The notes under the pieces are model-generated. The model was not told the origin of the DNA, did no database searches, and worked only from the letters and a program-made list of their open reading frames with translations. 64,000 bases of DNA from Nocardia veterana NBRC 100344 (lineage in GTDB: Bacteria; Actinomycetota; Actinomycetes; Mycobacteriales; Mycobacteriaceae): assembly GCF_000308855.1 (NCBI RefSeq), contig NZ_BAGM01000052.1, positions 38,041 to 102,040 on the forward strand. The letters are read 5' to 3'. The first letter of the stretch is position 1, and every line of letters begins with the position of its first letter. The position numbers were made by a program, and so were the translations under genes. Shown piece by piece: positions 1-8,888 of this stretch.

Positions 1-1509
1 GGCGCCGACGCCGGTGATCACCCGGCCCTGCCGATCGGGGAAGAACAGGGTGTTGGACGGGGCCGAGGTGCCGCCGCCGCCGATCACCACATGGACGGTG
101 CCCCGGGTGGTGTCGATGATCTCGGTCGGACGGCCGGTGGCCGTCGCCGGGCCCAGTTCGACCGCGTTCGGCACCGGGTTCGGGGTGAGCGTATCGGTGC
201 CCAGCACGCCCCGAACGGGATAGGAACGCTCGTAATGGTGTTCGTGTCCGCACAGCACGAGATCGACCTGATAGCGGTCGAACAACGGCAACCACTGCTC
301 CCGGATCGCTCGGTCGGAACCGTTGGCCCGGTCGGCGGAGGAGATTGCGGTCTGATGCATGAAGACCACGATCCAGTCGATGTCGCGATCGGTGCGGGCC
401 GCCGCCAATTCCGTTTCCAGCCAGCGCTTCTGCGCGCCACCGGAATAACCGCGGACATAGCTGTTGCCGCCGTCCTGGTAACAGATGTCGTCGTTGGCCA
501 GGGCGATCACCCGCACCCCGCCCACCGTGAACGCGTACCACAGGCCGCGGGCGAAATCCTCGGCGCCGTTGTCCGGCACCGTGAAATAGGTTTGGAAGGC
601 GGCATATCCGATCGGACCGTTGCCGCGTTCGTTCTCGTGGTTGCCGGGCGCGGGCATCCAGGGGCGGTGCCGGGCGGAGCGAGAGTTGTTGGCCCACCAG
701 TCGTTCCAGGTGCGGATCCGGTCGGTGGCGAGATTGGCGTAGCAGAGGTCGCCGTTGACCAGGTTGAACAGCGGGGCGAGCCGTTCGATCCCGGCGGTGA
801 CGTCCCCGGCGAACGGTGAGCCCAGGTTGTCGTTGACGTAGCGGCCGTTGTCGAGCCGGCCGAGTGTGGGCGTGCCCTGATCGCCGAAGCTGGTGAAGCG
901 GAACGCCGCGCGGCCCGCCGGCGCGGTGCGCAGCGTGCCGAATTCGCTTGTCGCGCCGTCGTGTCCGGCCGCGTAGACGTAATCGGTGGCCGGGGTGAGT
1001 CCCGTCAGCACCGCATGGTGGGTGTAGACCTCCCGGCCCGAGGCGGCATCCCGATACACCCGCGTGCGCGCCGCAACCGTACTGCCGAATCCGGCGGACG
1101 CCGGACCGAATCGGACCACCGGATTGCGCACCGAACCACTGCTGTGCCAGCTCACCACGGCTTCCCGCGCGGCATCCGAGCCGAACTGCAGATGCAGGCC
1201 GGTGACCGGGGGTGCGGCCACCCGGCCGGGGCCCACCACCAGATCCGGTGCGACCGAACGCAGGTCGTGCGCGCCGGCGGAACCGTCGTCGTGGACCGCG
1301 GCCGTGGCACCCGCGCCCACGGCCAGTCCGGCGAGCGCCGCCGCTCCGGACGCGCCGAACAACCAGCGACGGCTCACGGCCCGGGGCCGCTGGTCGGAAA
1401 CGTGAACGTCCGTGCTCGCGGGGCCGGTCACCTCCGCGCTGCTGCCCGACGGGCGCGGATCCCCTTCGGTTTCGCCCTGATTCGGCTCCGATACGCCGTA
1501 CTCGCTCAT
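1..1509 (-). CDS. Tat-exported purple acid phosphatase (3' end cut by window edge)
   Basis: Metallophosphoesterase of the purple acid phosphatase type, expected to hydrolyse phosphomonoesters outside the membrane. The ATG at 1509 opens a frame that runs uninterrupted to base 1 (503 codons), so the C-terminus is missing. A twin-arginine signal is visible (SRRWLFG, residues 46-52, followed by an Ala/Gly-rich hydrophobic stretch). A fibronectin-like N-terminal domain follows (about 100-190). The metal-binding blocks come in family order: GDQG near 209, GDLCYA near 255, GNHE near 290 and GHEHHYER near 421. The first block reads GDQG where many relatives have GDxG with other residues. Physiological substrate is unknown. 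It is transcribed away from DUF2277 and asnB in the same direction. Confidence 0.9.
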   Translation of the reverse strand, partial: MSEYGVSEPNQGETEGDPRPSGSSAEVTGPASTDVHVSDQRPRAVSRRWLFGASGAAALAGLAVGAGATAAVHDDGSAGAHDLRSVAPDLVVGPGRVAAPPVTGLHLQFGSDAAREAVVSWHSSGSVRNPVVRFGPASAGFGSTVAARTRVYRDAASGREVYTHHAVLTGLTPATDYVYAAGHDGATSEFGTLRTAPAGRAAFRFTSFGDQGTPTLGRLDNGRYVNDNLGSPFAGDVTAGIERLAPLFNLVNGDLCYANLATDRIRTWNDWWANNSRSARHRPWMPAPGNHENERGNGPIGYAAFQTYFTVPDNGAEDFARGLWYAFTVGGVRVIALANDDICYQDGGNSYVRGYSGGAQKRWLETELAAARTDRDIDWIVVFMHQTAISSADRANGSDRAIREQWLPLFDRYQVDLVLCGHEHHYERSYPVRGVLGTDTLTPNPVPNAVELGPATATGRPTEIIDTTRGTVHVVIGGGGTSAPSNTLFFPDRQGRVITGVGA

Positions 1510-1596
1510 GCCCTCAGCTAACCCGGTCCGGGTTCAGGAAGTGGGACAGGGTGGCCAACGCGAGGTGAATCGCCGGACCGGCGGCGCCGGGGACCG

Positions 1597-1866
1597 TCAA
1601 CCGCGCGCCGCGATGCGGGCCCGGACCTCCGGCCGCCGCAGCGGCGGCACCGTCTTCGGTGGCACCTTGCGGTCGGGGAGGGTGGCCAGCAGGCGCGTGG
1701 TGGCGGCCGCGATCTCGGCCACCGCCTCGTCCACGGCGGGACGCATCCCGGCGGAGATACTGGTCAGCCCGCCGACCTTCCGGACGTACTGCAGGGCGGC
1801 CGCCTCGATCTCCTCGGGCGTGGCCGCCGGTTCGAGCCCGCGCAGGGCGGTGATGTTTCGGCACAT
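1597..1866 (-). CDS. DUF2277 family small protein
   Basis: An 89-residue protein beginning MCRNITALRGLEP, the hallmark N-terminus of DUF2277, so the ATG at 1866 is preferred over an in-frame start 16 codons upstream. The middle reads AAALQYVRKVGGL, also typical. The conserved Cys2 near the N-terminus is the only obvious functional residue. No function is established for the family. It lies between asnB and the phosphatase on the same strand, 54 bases after the asnB stop, and could be co-transcribed with asnB. Confidence 0.85.
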   Translation of the reverse strand: MCRNITALRGLEPAATPEEIEAAALQYVRKVGGLTSISAGMRPAVDEAVAEIAAATTRLLATLPDRKVPPKTVPPLRRPEVRARIAARG

Positions 1867-1920
1867 GCCTACGAGGCTAGGCCTTTGCCGCGACCGGCGC
1901 GGGACTCGCGGCACATGCGC

Positions 1921-3846
1921 CTACAGCCGCACCGGATACGTCGGCTCCTGAATCGTCGGCTTGATCCGGTCCTCGACGAAGATGCCGTGCCAGATCATGA
2001 ACACCAGCAGGGTCCACAGGCGGCGGCTGTGATCGCCGTTGCCCGCCCGATGCGCCTCCAGCATCGCCTTGATCGCGGCCTTGTCCAGCAGGTGGTCGGT
2101 CTGCGATTCGGCGATCTGGGTGGCCGCCCAGTCGTAGAGTTCCGGGCCGCGCAGCCAGTGCCGCAGCGGGACCGGAAAGCCCAGCTTGGGGCGGTGCAGC
2201 ACATGCGCCGGCACGATTGTCTCCAGCGCGCGCCGCAGCGCGTACTTGGTGGTCTCCTTGGTGATCTTCTGCTGGTACGGGATCTGCTCGGCGACCGCGA
2301 ACACCTCCGAATCCAGGAACGGCACCCGCAGTTCCAGCGAATTCGCCATCGTCATCTTGTCGGCCTTGACCAGGATGTCGCCACGCAACCAGGTGAACAG
2401 GTCGAGGTGCTGCATCCGCGCCACCGGATCCCAGCCGCGCGATTGCGCGTAGATCGGCGCGGTCACGTCCCGATGGGTCCACTCCGGCCGGAAGTCGCGC
2501 AGGACCGCACGCAGCTGGGCGTCGTTGAAGCTGCGGGCATTGCCGTAGTAGCGCTCCTCCAGGCTCAGCGACCCGCGGTGCAGCAGGCTCTTGCCGCGGG
2601 TGCCGTCGGGGATCCGATCCGAGAGTTTGCCCGCCAGCCGCCGCACCCCCTTCGGCAGATATTCGAAGGGTTTGAGCGACAACGGCTCCCGATAGATGGT
2701 GTAGCCGCCGAACAATTCGTCCGAACCCTCACCCGAGAGCACCACCTTGACGTGCTTGCGGGCCTCCTGGGCGACGAAATACAGGGGCACCAGCGCCGGA
2801 TCGGCCACCGGATCGTCGAGGTACCAGACGATTTCGGGGATCGCGCCGGCGAACTCCTCCGGGCTGACGGTCCGGATGAAATGCTTCGCGCCGATCGCCT
2901 CGGCGGTCTCGGCCGCCACATCGGCCTCCGAATAACCCTCCCGTTCGAAGGCGGAGGTGAAGGTCAGCAGGTTCGGATTGTGCCGGATGGCCAGGGCCGC
3001 GATCGCGGTCGAGTCGATGCCTCCGGACAGGAACGCGCCGACGGTGACATCGGCCCGCATGTGCTTGGCGACCGAATCCTCGAGCACGGCCGCGATCTCG
3101 CGGTAGCGGGCCTCCTCGGATCCGGCCGCGAACGGGCGCACCCGGAAGTCCGGACGGAAGTAGCGGGTCACCTCCGGTTCGCCGCCGGGGCGCAGGACCG
3201 CGTAGCACCCGGACTCGAGGCGGCGGATGTTCGCGTGCAGCGATTCCGGCTCGGGCACGTACTGCAGCACGGTGTAGTGCTCGAGCGCGCGCGGATCCAG
3301 CTCGTCGGACAGCTGCAACGCCGGCAGCAGTTCCAGCAGGCTCTTCTTCTCGCTGGCGTAGGCGGTACCACCCGGGCCGGTGGCCAGGAACAGCGGCTTG
3401 ATGCCGAACGGGTCGCGGGCCAGTACCAGCTGCCGCGTTTCGGTGTCCCAGATCGCGAAGGCGAACATCCCGCGCAGCTTGGAGATGGCCGCGGTGCCCC
3501 AGTGGTGATAGGCCGCGACGATCGCCTCGCCGTCGCCCTCGGTGCGGAACTGCGCGCCGAATTCCTCGCGGAGCTGCGCGCGCAACTCCAGGTAGTTGTA
3601 GATCTCACCGTTGAACGCCAGCGCATAACGCTGCGGACTCTCCGGCGGACCCCAGCGCAGCGGCTGATGCGAATGCTCGATATCGATGATCGACAGCCGG
3701 TTGAAGCCCAGGATGATGTGCTCGTCGTGCCAGGTACCTCGCTCGTCCGGGCCGCGATGGCGCCCGCACTGCAAGGCGTCGTACACCTGCTGCACGACGG
3801 AGTCGGTGGCCACATCGGCGGTCAGAAATCCCAGCAGTCCACACAC
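1921..3846 (-). CDS. asnB: Asparagine synthetase (glutamine-hydrolysing)
   Basis: Converts aspartate, glutamine and ATP to asparagine and glutamate in the cytoplasm. The 641-residue protein has the class II amidotransferase N-terminus MCGLLGF, whose Cys2 is the glutaminase nucleophile; this fixes the start at the GTG codon 3844-3846. The glutaminase half (about 1-200) includes the AFNGEIYNYLELR block. The synthetase half carries the ATP-binding PP-loop SGGIDST near residue 275 and GEGSDELFGGY. It is divergent from ctaC, the same arrangement I recall for Rv2201/Rv2200c in M. tuberculosis. Actinobacterial members of this family can also take part in amidating cell-wall precursors; nothing here distinguishes that from asparagine supply. 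Confidence 0.95.
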   Translation of the reverse strand: MCGLLGFLTADVATDSVVQQVYDALQCGRHRGPDERGTWHDEHIILGFNRLSIIDIEHSHQPLRWGPPESPQRYALAFNGEIYNYLELRAQLREEFGAQFRTEGDGEAIVAAYHHWGTAAISKLRGMFAFAIWDTETRQLVLARDPFGIKPLFLATGPGGTAYASEKKSLLELLPALQLSDELDPRALEHYTVLQYVPEPESLHANIRRLESGCYAVLRPGGEPEVTRYFRPDFRVRPFAAGSEEARYREIAAVLEDSVAKHMRADVTVGAFLSGGIDSTAIAALAIRHNPNLLTFTSAFEREGYSEADVAAETAEAIGAKHFIRTVSPEEFAGAIPEIVWYLDDPVADPALVPLYFVAQEARKHVKVVLSGEGSDELFGGYTIYREPLSLKPFEYLPKGVRRLAGKLSDRIPDGTRGKSLLHRGSLSLEERYYGNARSFNDAQLRAVLRDFRPEWTHRDVTAPIYAQSRGWDPVARMQHLDLFTWLRGDILVKADKMTMANSLELRVPFLDSEVFAVAEQIPYQQKITKETTKYALRRALETIVPAHVLHRPKLGFPVPLRHWLRGPELYDWAATQIAESQTDHLLDKAAIKAMLEAHRAGNGDHSRRLWTLLVFMIWHGIFVEDRIKPTIQEPTYPVRL

Positions 3847-4201
3847 TGCGTCGAGAACCTCGTTTCCGGATCGGGTACGCGGAGAACATTCGAAACCAGT
3901 CCCCGAGTATGCCGCACCGCGGGCCGTGCCGTCGCCTCAGCGCACAGCGGTCCCGCCCGTCGGCGCCCGCACTCACCCCGGGGCGGAGCGAGGGGGCCGA
4001 TACACCCGGTGGCCGGTGTGTCGAAAGCGACCCGGGCACAACGCGGGAGCCGGTTTGGTCTACGCTGCGTAGTACTCGGGAACTCTCGTGGTCGGCCGTG
4101 CGTTCTGTGCGGCACACGCAAAGGTCCCGAACGTGCTGAAAACGTGCCGCCCGGCCTCCGGGCAGCACCGTGTCGGATGGACGACCAGGAAGGCGTTGAG
4201 C
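3847..4201. promoter_or_regulatory. asnB-ctaC divergent intergenic region with palindrome and leader hairpin
   Basis: A 355-base gap between two divergent genes, so it should hold both promoters. Two structures are visible. CTACG-CTG-CGTAG at 4060-4072 is a perfect short palindrome, suitable as an operator. At 4144-4168 GTGC-c-GCCCGG / CCGGGC-a-GCAC folds into a hairpin about 35 bases upstream of the ctaC start, probably inside the ctaC leader. A good ribosome-binding site, AGGAAGG (4187-4193), stands 8 bases before the GTG at 4202 and decides the ctaC start. No convincing -35/-10 pair could be assigned by eye. Confidence 0.5.
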
Positions 4202-5290
4202 GTGGCGCACAAGGCGAGCGAAGCGATAGGGGCACGACCCGCCCGGGTACGGCGGGGCCGCATCCTTCGGCGGGCCGGGCTTGCGGTGTCCATGGGGATC
4301 ACCGTGATGCTCGTCTCGGGCTGCTCGATCGACAATCCCGTGCTTCGGTTCGGCTGGCCCACGGGTGTGACCCCGCAGGCGACCCGGATGCGGGAACTGT
4401 GGACGTGGTCGGTCGTCGCCGCCCTGGCGATGGGTGTGCTGGTCTGGGGTCTGACGTTCTGGACCGTGGCCTTCCACCGCAAGAAGAAGACCTCCCCGGA
4501 GTTCCCGCGGCAGACCGGGTACAACGTGCCCCTGGAGCTGACCTACACGGCGATTCCGTTCGTCATCATCGCGGTGCTGTTCTACTTCACCGTGGTCGTG
4601 CAGAACTACGTGCACGAGAAGACCTCGAATCCGGACGTGGTCGTGGACGTGACCGCCTTCCAGTGGAACTGGAAGTTCGGCTACCAGAAGGTCGTCGGCC
4701 AGAACGGCCAGGTCTACAACGGTGTCGACGAGACCCGCCAGGCGATGAACGACCAGATCAAAGAGGAGTACAAGGAGCGGAAGGCCGACGGCCACCCGCA
4801 GCCGGGCCCGGTGCACGGTCTGCCCGCCAACGACATCTCCTACCTGCACTACGACAAGGTCGAGACCGTCGGTTCCTCCGACCAGATCCCGGTGCTGGTG
4901 CTGCCGACCAACAAGGTCGTGGAATTCCAGCTGGCCTCCGCCGACGTCATCCACTCCTTCTGGGTGCCGGAGTTCCTGTTCAAGCGCGACGTGATGCCGA
5001 ACCCGAAGGAAAACCACTCCGACAACACCTTCCAGATCACCAAGATCGAGCACGAGGGTGCTTTCGTGGGCCGCTGCGCGGAGATGTGCGGTACCTTCCA
5101 CTCGATGATGAACTTCGAGGTGCGCGCCGTGACGCCGGAGAAGTTCGACAAGTACATCGCCGCCCGCGAGGCGGGTAAGACCAATGCCGAGGCGCTGTCG
5201 AGCATCGGCGAGTCGCCGGTCGCGACCACCACGCACCCGTTCGACACCCGTCGCACCGCGCGCGAAGCCAGCCAGGCCGAGAGCAAGTAA
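4202..5290 (+). CDS. ctaC: Cytochrome c oxidase subunit II (CuA subunit)
   Basis: Subunit II of the aa3 oxidase; accepts electrons from the bcc complex through its CuA centre on the outer face of the membrane. Translation from GTG 4202 gives 362 residues. The N-terminus is a lipoprotein signal ending in the lipobox LVSGC. Two transmembrane helices follow (around [21 protein letters not shown] and the [15 protein letters not shown] region). The CuA loop is intact: [12 protein letters not shown] near residues 290-302, with the earlier ligand-type His in [12 protein letters not shown]. An insertion relative to classical subunit II (about 170-225, charged and rich in Glu/Lys) is typical of actinobacteria. 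It is followed 13 bases later by ctaF. Confidence 0.96.
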   Translation: MAHKASEAIGARPARVRRGRILRRAGLAVSMGITVMLVSGCSIDNPVLRFGWPTGVTPQATRMRELWTWSVVAALAMGVLVWGLTFWTVAFHRKKKTSPEFPRQTGYNVPLELTYTAIPFVIIAVLFYFTVVVQNYVHEKTSNPDVVVDVTAFQWNWKFGYQKVVGQNGQVYNGVDETRQAMNDQIKEEYKERKADGHPQPGPVHGLPANDISYLHYDKVETVGSSDQIPVLVLPTNKVVEFQLASADVIHSFWVPEFLFKRDVMPNPKENHSDNTFQITKIEHEGAFVGRCAEMCGTFHSMMNFEVRAVTPEKFDKYIAAREAGKTNAEALSSIGESPVATTTHPFDTRRTAREASQAESK

Positions 5291-5303
5291 GGACTGAACT
5301 GAC

Positions 5304-5720
5304 ATGAAGGTCGAAGCACGCATCTTCGAGCTGCTCACGGTGTTCTTCATCATCGTGGCAGTGGTCTACGGATTCTTCACCGGCCAGTCCCGCACCGGCG
5401 TCGAGTGGGCGGGTACGACCGCCATCGTGCTGACCGCCGGTCTGACCCTGATCGTCGGCACCTACTTCCGCTTCGTGGCGCGCCGCCTGGATCTGCGCCC
5501 CGAGGACTACGAGGAGGCCGAGATCGTGGACGGCGCCGGCGACCTGGGCTTCTTCTCGCCCGGTAGCTTCTGGCCCATCCTGCTGGCCGGTTCCGCCTCG
5601 GTCACCGCGATCGGGTTCGCGTTCTTCCAGTACTGGCTGATCGCCATCGGCGTGCTGTGCGTGCTCGCCTCGGTCGCCGGTCTGGTGTTCGAGTACCACC
5701 TCGGACCCGAGAAGCACTGA
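5304..5720 (+). CDS. ctaF: Cytochrome c oxidase subunit IV (actinobacterial type)
   Basis: Small 138-residue membrane subunit of the actinobacterial aa3 oxidase. Four hydrophobic helices are visible: two near the N-terminus ([15 protein letters not shown] and [17 protein letters not shown]) and two in the C-terminal half ([20 protein letters not shown] and [19 protein letters not shown]). The central loop [13 protein letters not shown] is characteristic of CtaF. It forms an operon with ctaC and ends just before a strong terminator, so the unit is ctaC-ctaF only. The heme-bearing subunit I (ctaD) is not in this window. Confidence 0.95.
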   Translation: MKVEARIFELLTVFFIIVAVVYGFFTGQSRTGVEWAGTTAIVLTAGLTLIVGTYFRFVARRLDLRPEDYEEAEIVDGAGDLGFFSPGSFWPILLAGSASVTAIGFAFFQYWLIAIGVLCVLASVAGLVFEYHLGPEKH

Positions 5721-5733
5721 GCCCCCGAACGAC

Positions 5734-5768
5734 AACGGCGCCCCGGTCTCGACCGGGGCGCCGTTTTT
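5734..5768 (+). terminator. Intrinsic terminator after ctaCF
   Basis: A perfect 13-base stem, CGGCGCCCCGGTC at 5736-5748 with its complement at 5751-5763, is followed by TTTTT at 5764-5768. The paired A residues before the stem (5734-5735) also match the T tract. It lies 13 bases after the ctaF stop and faces the convergent gene ending at 5788, so it may work in both directions. Confidence 0.9.
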
Positions 5769-5787
5769 CGTTGCGTCGAAGCGGGGG

Positions 5788-7071
5788 TCACTCCCCGGTG
5801 TGATAGCGGCGGGCGCGTTCGGATCGGCAGATGTCGTCGATGCCGGCGGTGACGTCGCGCAGGAGTTCCGGGGCTCCGGACCGGCCGGTGTAGCTGCCGG
5901 TGGGGCGCAGACGGCAGGTGAAGGTGATGAAGCCGTGGTCCTCGCCGGCGGATTCGTGCAGATACGGCGAGCGCACCCCGTAGGTCATGGCGGAGATGAC
6001 CGTGAAGGCGCCGCTGCGTTCGCGGTGCTCGGCGAACAGGTCGTGCAGGCGGTGGAAGACCGTGCTGTAGCTCGACAGCGGCGCGAACACCGCCACCCGG
6101 TAGGCCGGTCCGCGTTCGGAGGAACTGATCACCGTGTCGGCCAGATATTCGGCATCGCGCAGGGTGAGCACCTTCGGTGCGAACATCAGCGCACCGGCGG
6201 CCGCGTTGCGCACCGGCATTCCGGCCCGGCCGCCGGCCGCGGACGCGATGGCGCCCAGCGACTTTCGCGCGCGGGTACCCAGTTCGCGGCGGGCGCGCAG
6301 CGACGGCGTGGCGGTGGTCGGATGCAGGCTGGACCACTGGCCGAAGCGGACCGTGCCGAGCTGGATGTTCCCGGTGCCGACCGGGCGGGACACGCGCAGC
6401 GGGGCGGTGTCGACCCACCGGCCGACCTGCAGCAGCGCATCGCCCGGGCGGGTGATCTCCGCGTGCGAATGTTCGACGAAGGTGTCGAAGTCGAGGAAGC
6501 GGTGGGCGTCGGAGGTGAGCCAGGTGTGATCCTTGTCGACCTCGATGGCCTGCAGCGTCAGGGCCGTGATGATGCCGCTGCGGCCGGCCCCGCCGAGGAT
6601 GCGGCGGAAGCGGTCGGCGTGATGGGTGCGCCCGCAGGTGCCGAATCTGCCCTCGGGATCGACGTATTCGAGGGCGACCACGTTGTCGCTGAACATGCCG
6701 TAGCGATGTGAGGCCGCGCTGAGCCCGCCGACGGCCGCGAAACCGCCGGCCGTGATCTCGCGATGGTCGCCGACGATCGGCAGGCCCAGGCCGTGCGCGG
6801 CCAGGGTGCGGTCGATATCGGACAGCCGTGCACCGGCCTGCACGCGCACCAGACGCGCGTCCGCGTCCACGGCCTGTACCCGGTTCATCCGGCGCAGCGA
6901 CAGCACGATGCGGCGGTCGGGCGGGCCGGGTTCGTCGTCGAGCTGCTCGCTGCTGTGCTCGCCGCCGCGGACGGTCAGCGGTTGCGGTCGTGAATCACGC
7001 ACTGTGCGAACGACATCCGCGGTGTCGCGGGGCAGATATTCCTCCGGCAGAGCAGCGAGGGTGGTACTCAT
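5788..7071 (-). CDS. FAD-binding (PCMH-type) oxidoreductase
   Basis: A 427-residue flavoprotein of the FAD_binding_4 fold, relatives of which are vanillyl-alcohol-oxidase-type oxidases and decaprenylphosphoryl-ribose-oxidase-like enzymes. The FAD domain occupies about residues 20-200: the PLTVRGGEHSS and GLGLPIVGDHREITAGGFAAVGGLS blocks are visible, followed by YGMFSDNVVALEYVDPEG. The second half is the substrate domain and shows no diagnostic motif, so the substrate is unknown. The start chosen is ATG 7071 (MSTTLAALPEEYLP); a longer frame upstream has no family resemblance. It diverges from the NAD(P)-binding gene at 7311 and converges on ctaF. Confidence 0.8.
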   Translation of the reverse strand: MSTTLAALPEEYLPRDTADVVRTVRDSRPQPLTVRGGEHSSEQLDDEPGPPDRRIVLSLRRMNRVQAVDADARLVRVQAGARLSDIDRTLAAHGLGLPIVGDHREITAGGFAAVGGLSAASHRYGMFSDNVVALEYVDPEGRFGTCGRTHHADRFRRILGGAGRSGIITALTLQAIEVDKDHTWLTSDAHRFLDFDTFVEHSHAEITRPGDALLQVGRWVDTAPLRVSRPVGTGNIQLGTVRFGQWSSLHPTTATPSLRARRELGTRARKSLGAIASAAGGRAGMPVRNAAAGALMFAPKVLTLRDAEYLADTVISSSERGPAYRVAVFAPLSSYSTVFHRLHDLFAEHRERSGAFTVISAMTYGVRSPYLHESAGEDHGFITFTCRLRPTGSYTGRSGAPELLRDVTAGIDDICRSERARRYHTGE

Positions 7072-7310
7072 GGCCTCAAAGCTAACCACAGTAGCGGCGC
7101 TACGTCTGCACCGAGATTTGCGCGGCCGGTACCGGGCGGTGACGGCTCGGCGCACCCCGGGACTTTCCTGGAAACCTCGGCGAAAATGCGGGAAAACCGC
7201 CTGATTCGGCGCGGTTTGCACGATCGGTTCGGCATCGATCCGGTGTCCCCCGATGTGACATCCGCGATGGGTTCTTGCCCGGACCGGTGGCACGGAGTTG
7301 GGTGGAGCCC
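7072..7310. promoter_or_regulatory. Divergent promoter region with 13-base palindrome
   Basis: A 239-base gap between divergently transcribed genes. GTAGCG-G-CGCTAC at 7091-7103 is a perfect inverted repeat 20 bases upstream of the flavoprotein start and overlaps a possible minus-strand -10 element (TACTGT). It is operator-like, but no regulator gene is adjacent. The rest of the gap shows nothing I can name apart from a TGGAG ribosome-binding sequence in front of 7311. Confidence 0.4.
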
Positions 7311-8078
7311 ATGAGCACAGTGCTGGTGACCGGCGGGACGGGTGCGCTCGGGCGGCAGATCGTGGATCGGCTGCGGGTGCGTGGGCATGAGGTGCGGGTG
7401 TTGTCGCGGCGGCCCGGAGCGGGAACCCATGTGGGGGATCTGGCGACCGGGGCCGGTGTGCCGGCCGCGGCCGACGGCGCGGAGCTGATCGTCCACGCGG
7501 CGTCGGATTCGCGCCGCTTCGGAAAGCCGGACATCGATCAGACGCGCAATCTGCTCGCGGCGGCCGGGGGAGCGCGGCAGCTGCTGTACGTTTCGATCGT
7601 CGGGATCGACCGCATTCCGTTCCGGTACTACCGCAACAAGCTGGCCTGCGAGGAGCTGATCACCGGCAGCGCGCTGCCGCACACCATCCTGCGCGCCACC
7701 CAGTTCCACGACCTGCTCGCCGCGGTCCTGTCCGGTGTGCAGCGGCTGCCGATCGCTGCGCTGCCGTTGGATTTCCGGTTCCAGCCGGTGGCGACCGAGG
7801 ATGTCGCCGTCCGCATCGCCGATCTGGTCGAGGGCGAACCACGCGGGCGCGCAGCCGATTTCGGTGGGCCGCAGGTGCACACGCTGGCGGAACTGACCGA
7901 GATCTGGCGGCAGCAGCACGGCCGGCCGCGCCGGACGCTCCCGCTCCGGTTGCCCGGTGCGGTCGCCCGGGGCTTCCGGGCCGGCGACAACACCTGCCCC
8001 GACCATGCCGACGGAACTCGGACGTGGGCCGACTACGTCGCCGCGGATCCCGGTCCCAGTTATCGCTTGCGCGGCTGA
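7311..8078 (+). CDS. NAD(P)-binding NmrA/epimerase-like protein
   Basis: A 255-residue atypical short-chain dehydrogenase of the NmrA/SDR_a type. It starts MSTVLVTGGTGALGRQI, where TGGTGALG (residues 7-14) is the nucleotide-binding loop. RRPGAGTHVGDLATG matches the cofactor-specificity segment, and there is a short YRNKLACEE motif where extended SDRs keep Tyr/Lys. Members sense NAD(P)H or reduce small substrates; no substrate can be inferred. ATG 7311 is preceded by GGTGGAG. Its last 19 bases overlap the end of the convergent kinase-like gene. Confidence 0.8.
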   Translation: MSTVLVTGGTGALGRQIVDRLRVRGHEVRVLSRRPGAGTHVGDLATGAGVPAAADGAELIVHAASDSRRFGKPDIDQTRNLLAAAGGARQLLYVSIVGIDRIPFRYYRNKLACEELITGSALPHTILRATQFHDLLAAVLSGVQRLPIAALPLDFRFQPVATEDVAVRIADLVEGEPRGRAADFGGPQVHTLAELTEIWRQQHGRPRRTLPLRLPGAVARGFRAGDNTCPDHADGTRTWADYVAADPGPSYRLRG

Positions 8079-8842
8079 TCCACGGGCGACAGGCGCTCCC
8101 GTAGGCCGGTCAGCCCGCTGCGGACGTAGTCGTCCACACCGGTGTCGAGGCCGTGGATCACCTCGTGCCAGGGCCCGAGCCGATGCCACACCGAAGCCCG
8201 CCGGCGGAGTTCGTCGGTGACGCGGTACGCGGTTGCCACGGCCGCCGCGAACTCGGCCGGCGTGCCGTGCAGCGCCCAGGCCAGGTCGACGGCCGGATCG
8301 CCGATGTGCACATCACCGAAATCGATGACCCCGCTGACCCGGCCGGCGTCGACGAGGATGTGTTCGGGACCGAGATCTCCGTGCACGAGCGTATCGGCGG
8401 GAAGATCGCGGGCCGCCGCGAGCAGAGCCGTCGCGGCGGCCCGGTCCGGCCGCGGCAGTAACGGCACGACGTCGACACGAAACCGATCGAGAGTCTCGGC
8501 CCGGGTGCGGTGCGTCTCGGCTGGGGGTGCCGCTGCGTGCTCGACCGCCGTCGCGGCCGGGCAGTCGTGCAGGGCGCGCAGAAATCGGCCGATCGCGAAT
8601 CCCGCTCGGGCGTCCGGTGATTCCAGGGCGCGTCCCGGAACGAGGGCATGCCGAACGACGAGTGGATCGTGCCCGGCGACCTCGGGAACCGGCACCGGGA
8701 GCGGCAGCCGGGGCGCCAGCCACGGCATCAACCGGGTTTCGCGGAGCAGTTGTTCGGCGACGTCCGGGCGCCGGGGCCGCCGTTCGACCCAGCGGCCGCC
8801 CACCAGGGTTGCGACGGTGTCCCAGCCTTCGGCGAATTCCAT
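8060..8842 (-). CDS. Aminoglycoside-phosphotransferase-fold (APH) kinase-like protein
   Basis: A 260-residue protein of the APH/choline kinase fold. The catalytic loop is HGDLGPEHILVD (near residue 160), which has His where most members have the Asn of HGDLxxxN. The metal-binding segment is VIDFGDVHIGDPAVDLAWA. The ATG at 8842 gives MEFAEGWDTVA; a GTG fourteen codons upstream at 8884 is an alternative. Family members phosphorylate antibiotics, sugars, homoserine or other alcohols; nothing here points to antibiotic resistance. It overlaps the convergent gene at 7311-8078 by 19 bases. Confidence 0.8.
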   Translation of the reverse strand: MEFAEGWDTVATLVGGRWVERRPRRPDVAEQLLRETRLMPWLAPRLPLPVPVPEVAGHDPLVVRHALVPGRALESPDARAGFAIGRFLRALHDCPAATAVEHAAAPPAETHRTRAETLDRFRVDVVPLLPRPDRAAATALLAAARDLPADTLVHGDLGPEHILVDAGRVSGVIDFGDVHIGDPAVDLAWALHGTPAEFAAAVATAYRVTDELRRRASVWHRLGPWHEVIHGLDTGVDDYVRSGLTGLRERLSPVDQPRKR

Positions 8843-8888
8843 TCCCTCACGGTAACGGCGTCGTGGCGGGGAATCGCGCCGCACCCGT

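Noticed and set aside
1885..5178. A 1,097-codon open frame on the plus strand
   Set aside because: It runs antisense through asnB and out of frame through ctaC; in high-GC DNA long frames open opposite real genes. No domain is recognisable in its translation, whereas asnB and ctaC are certain.
8060..8842. Aminoglycoside resistance gene
   Set aside because: The APH fold is used by many kinases; there is no resistance context and the catalytic loop is atypical.
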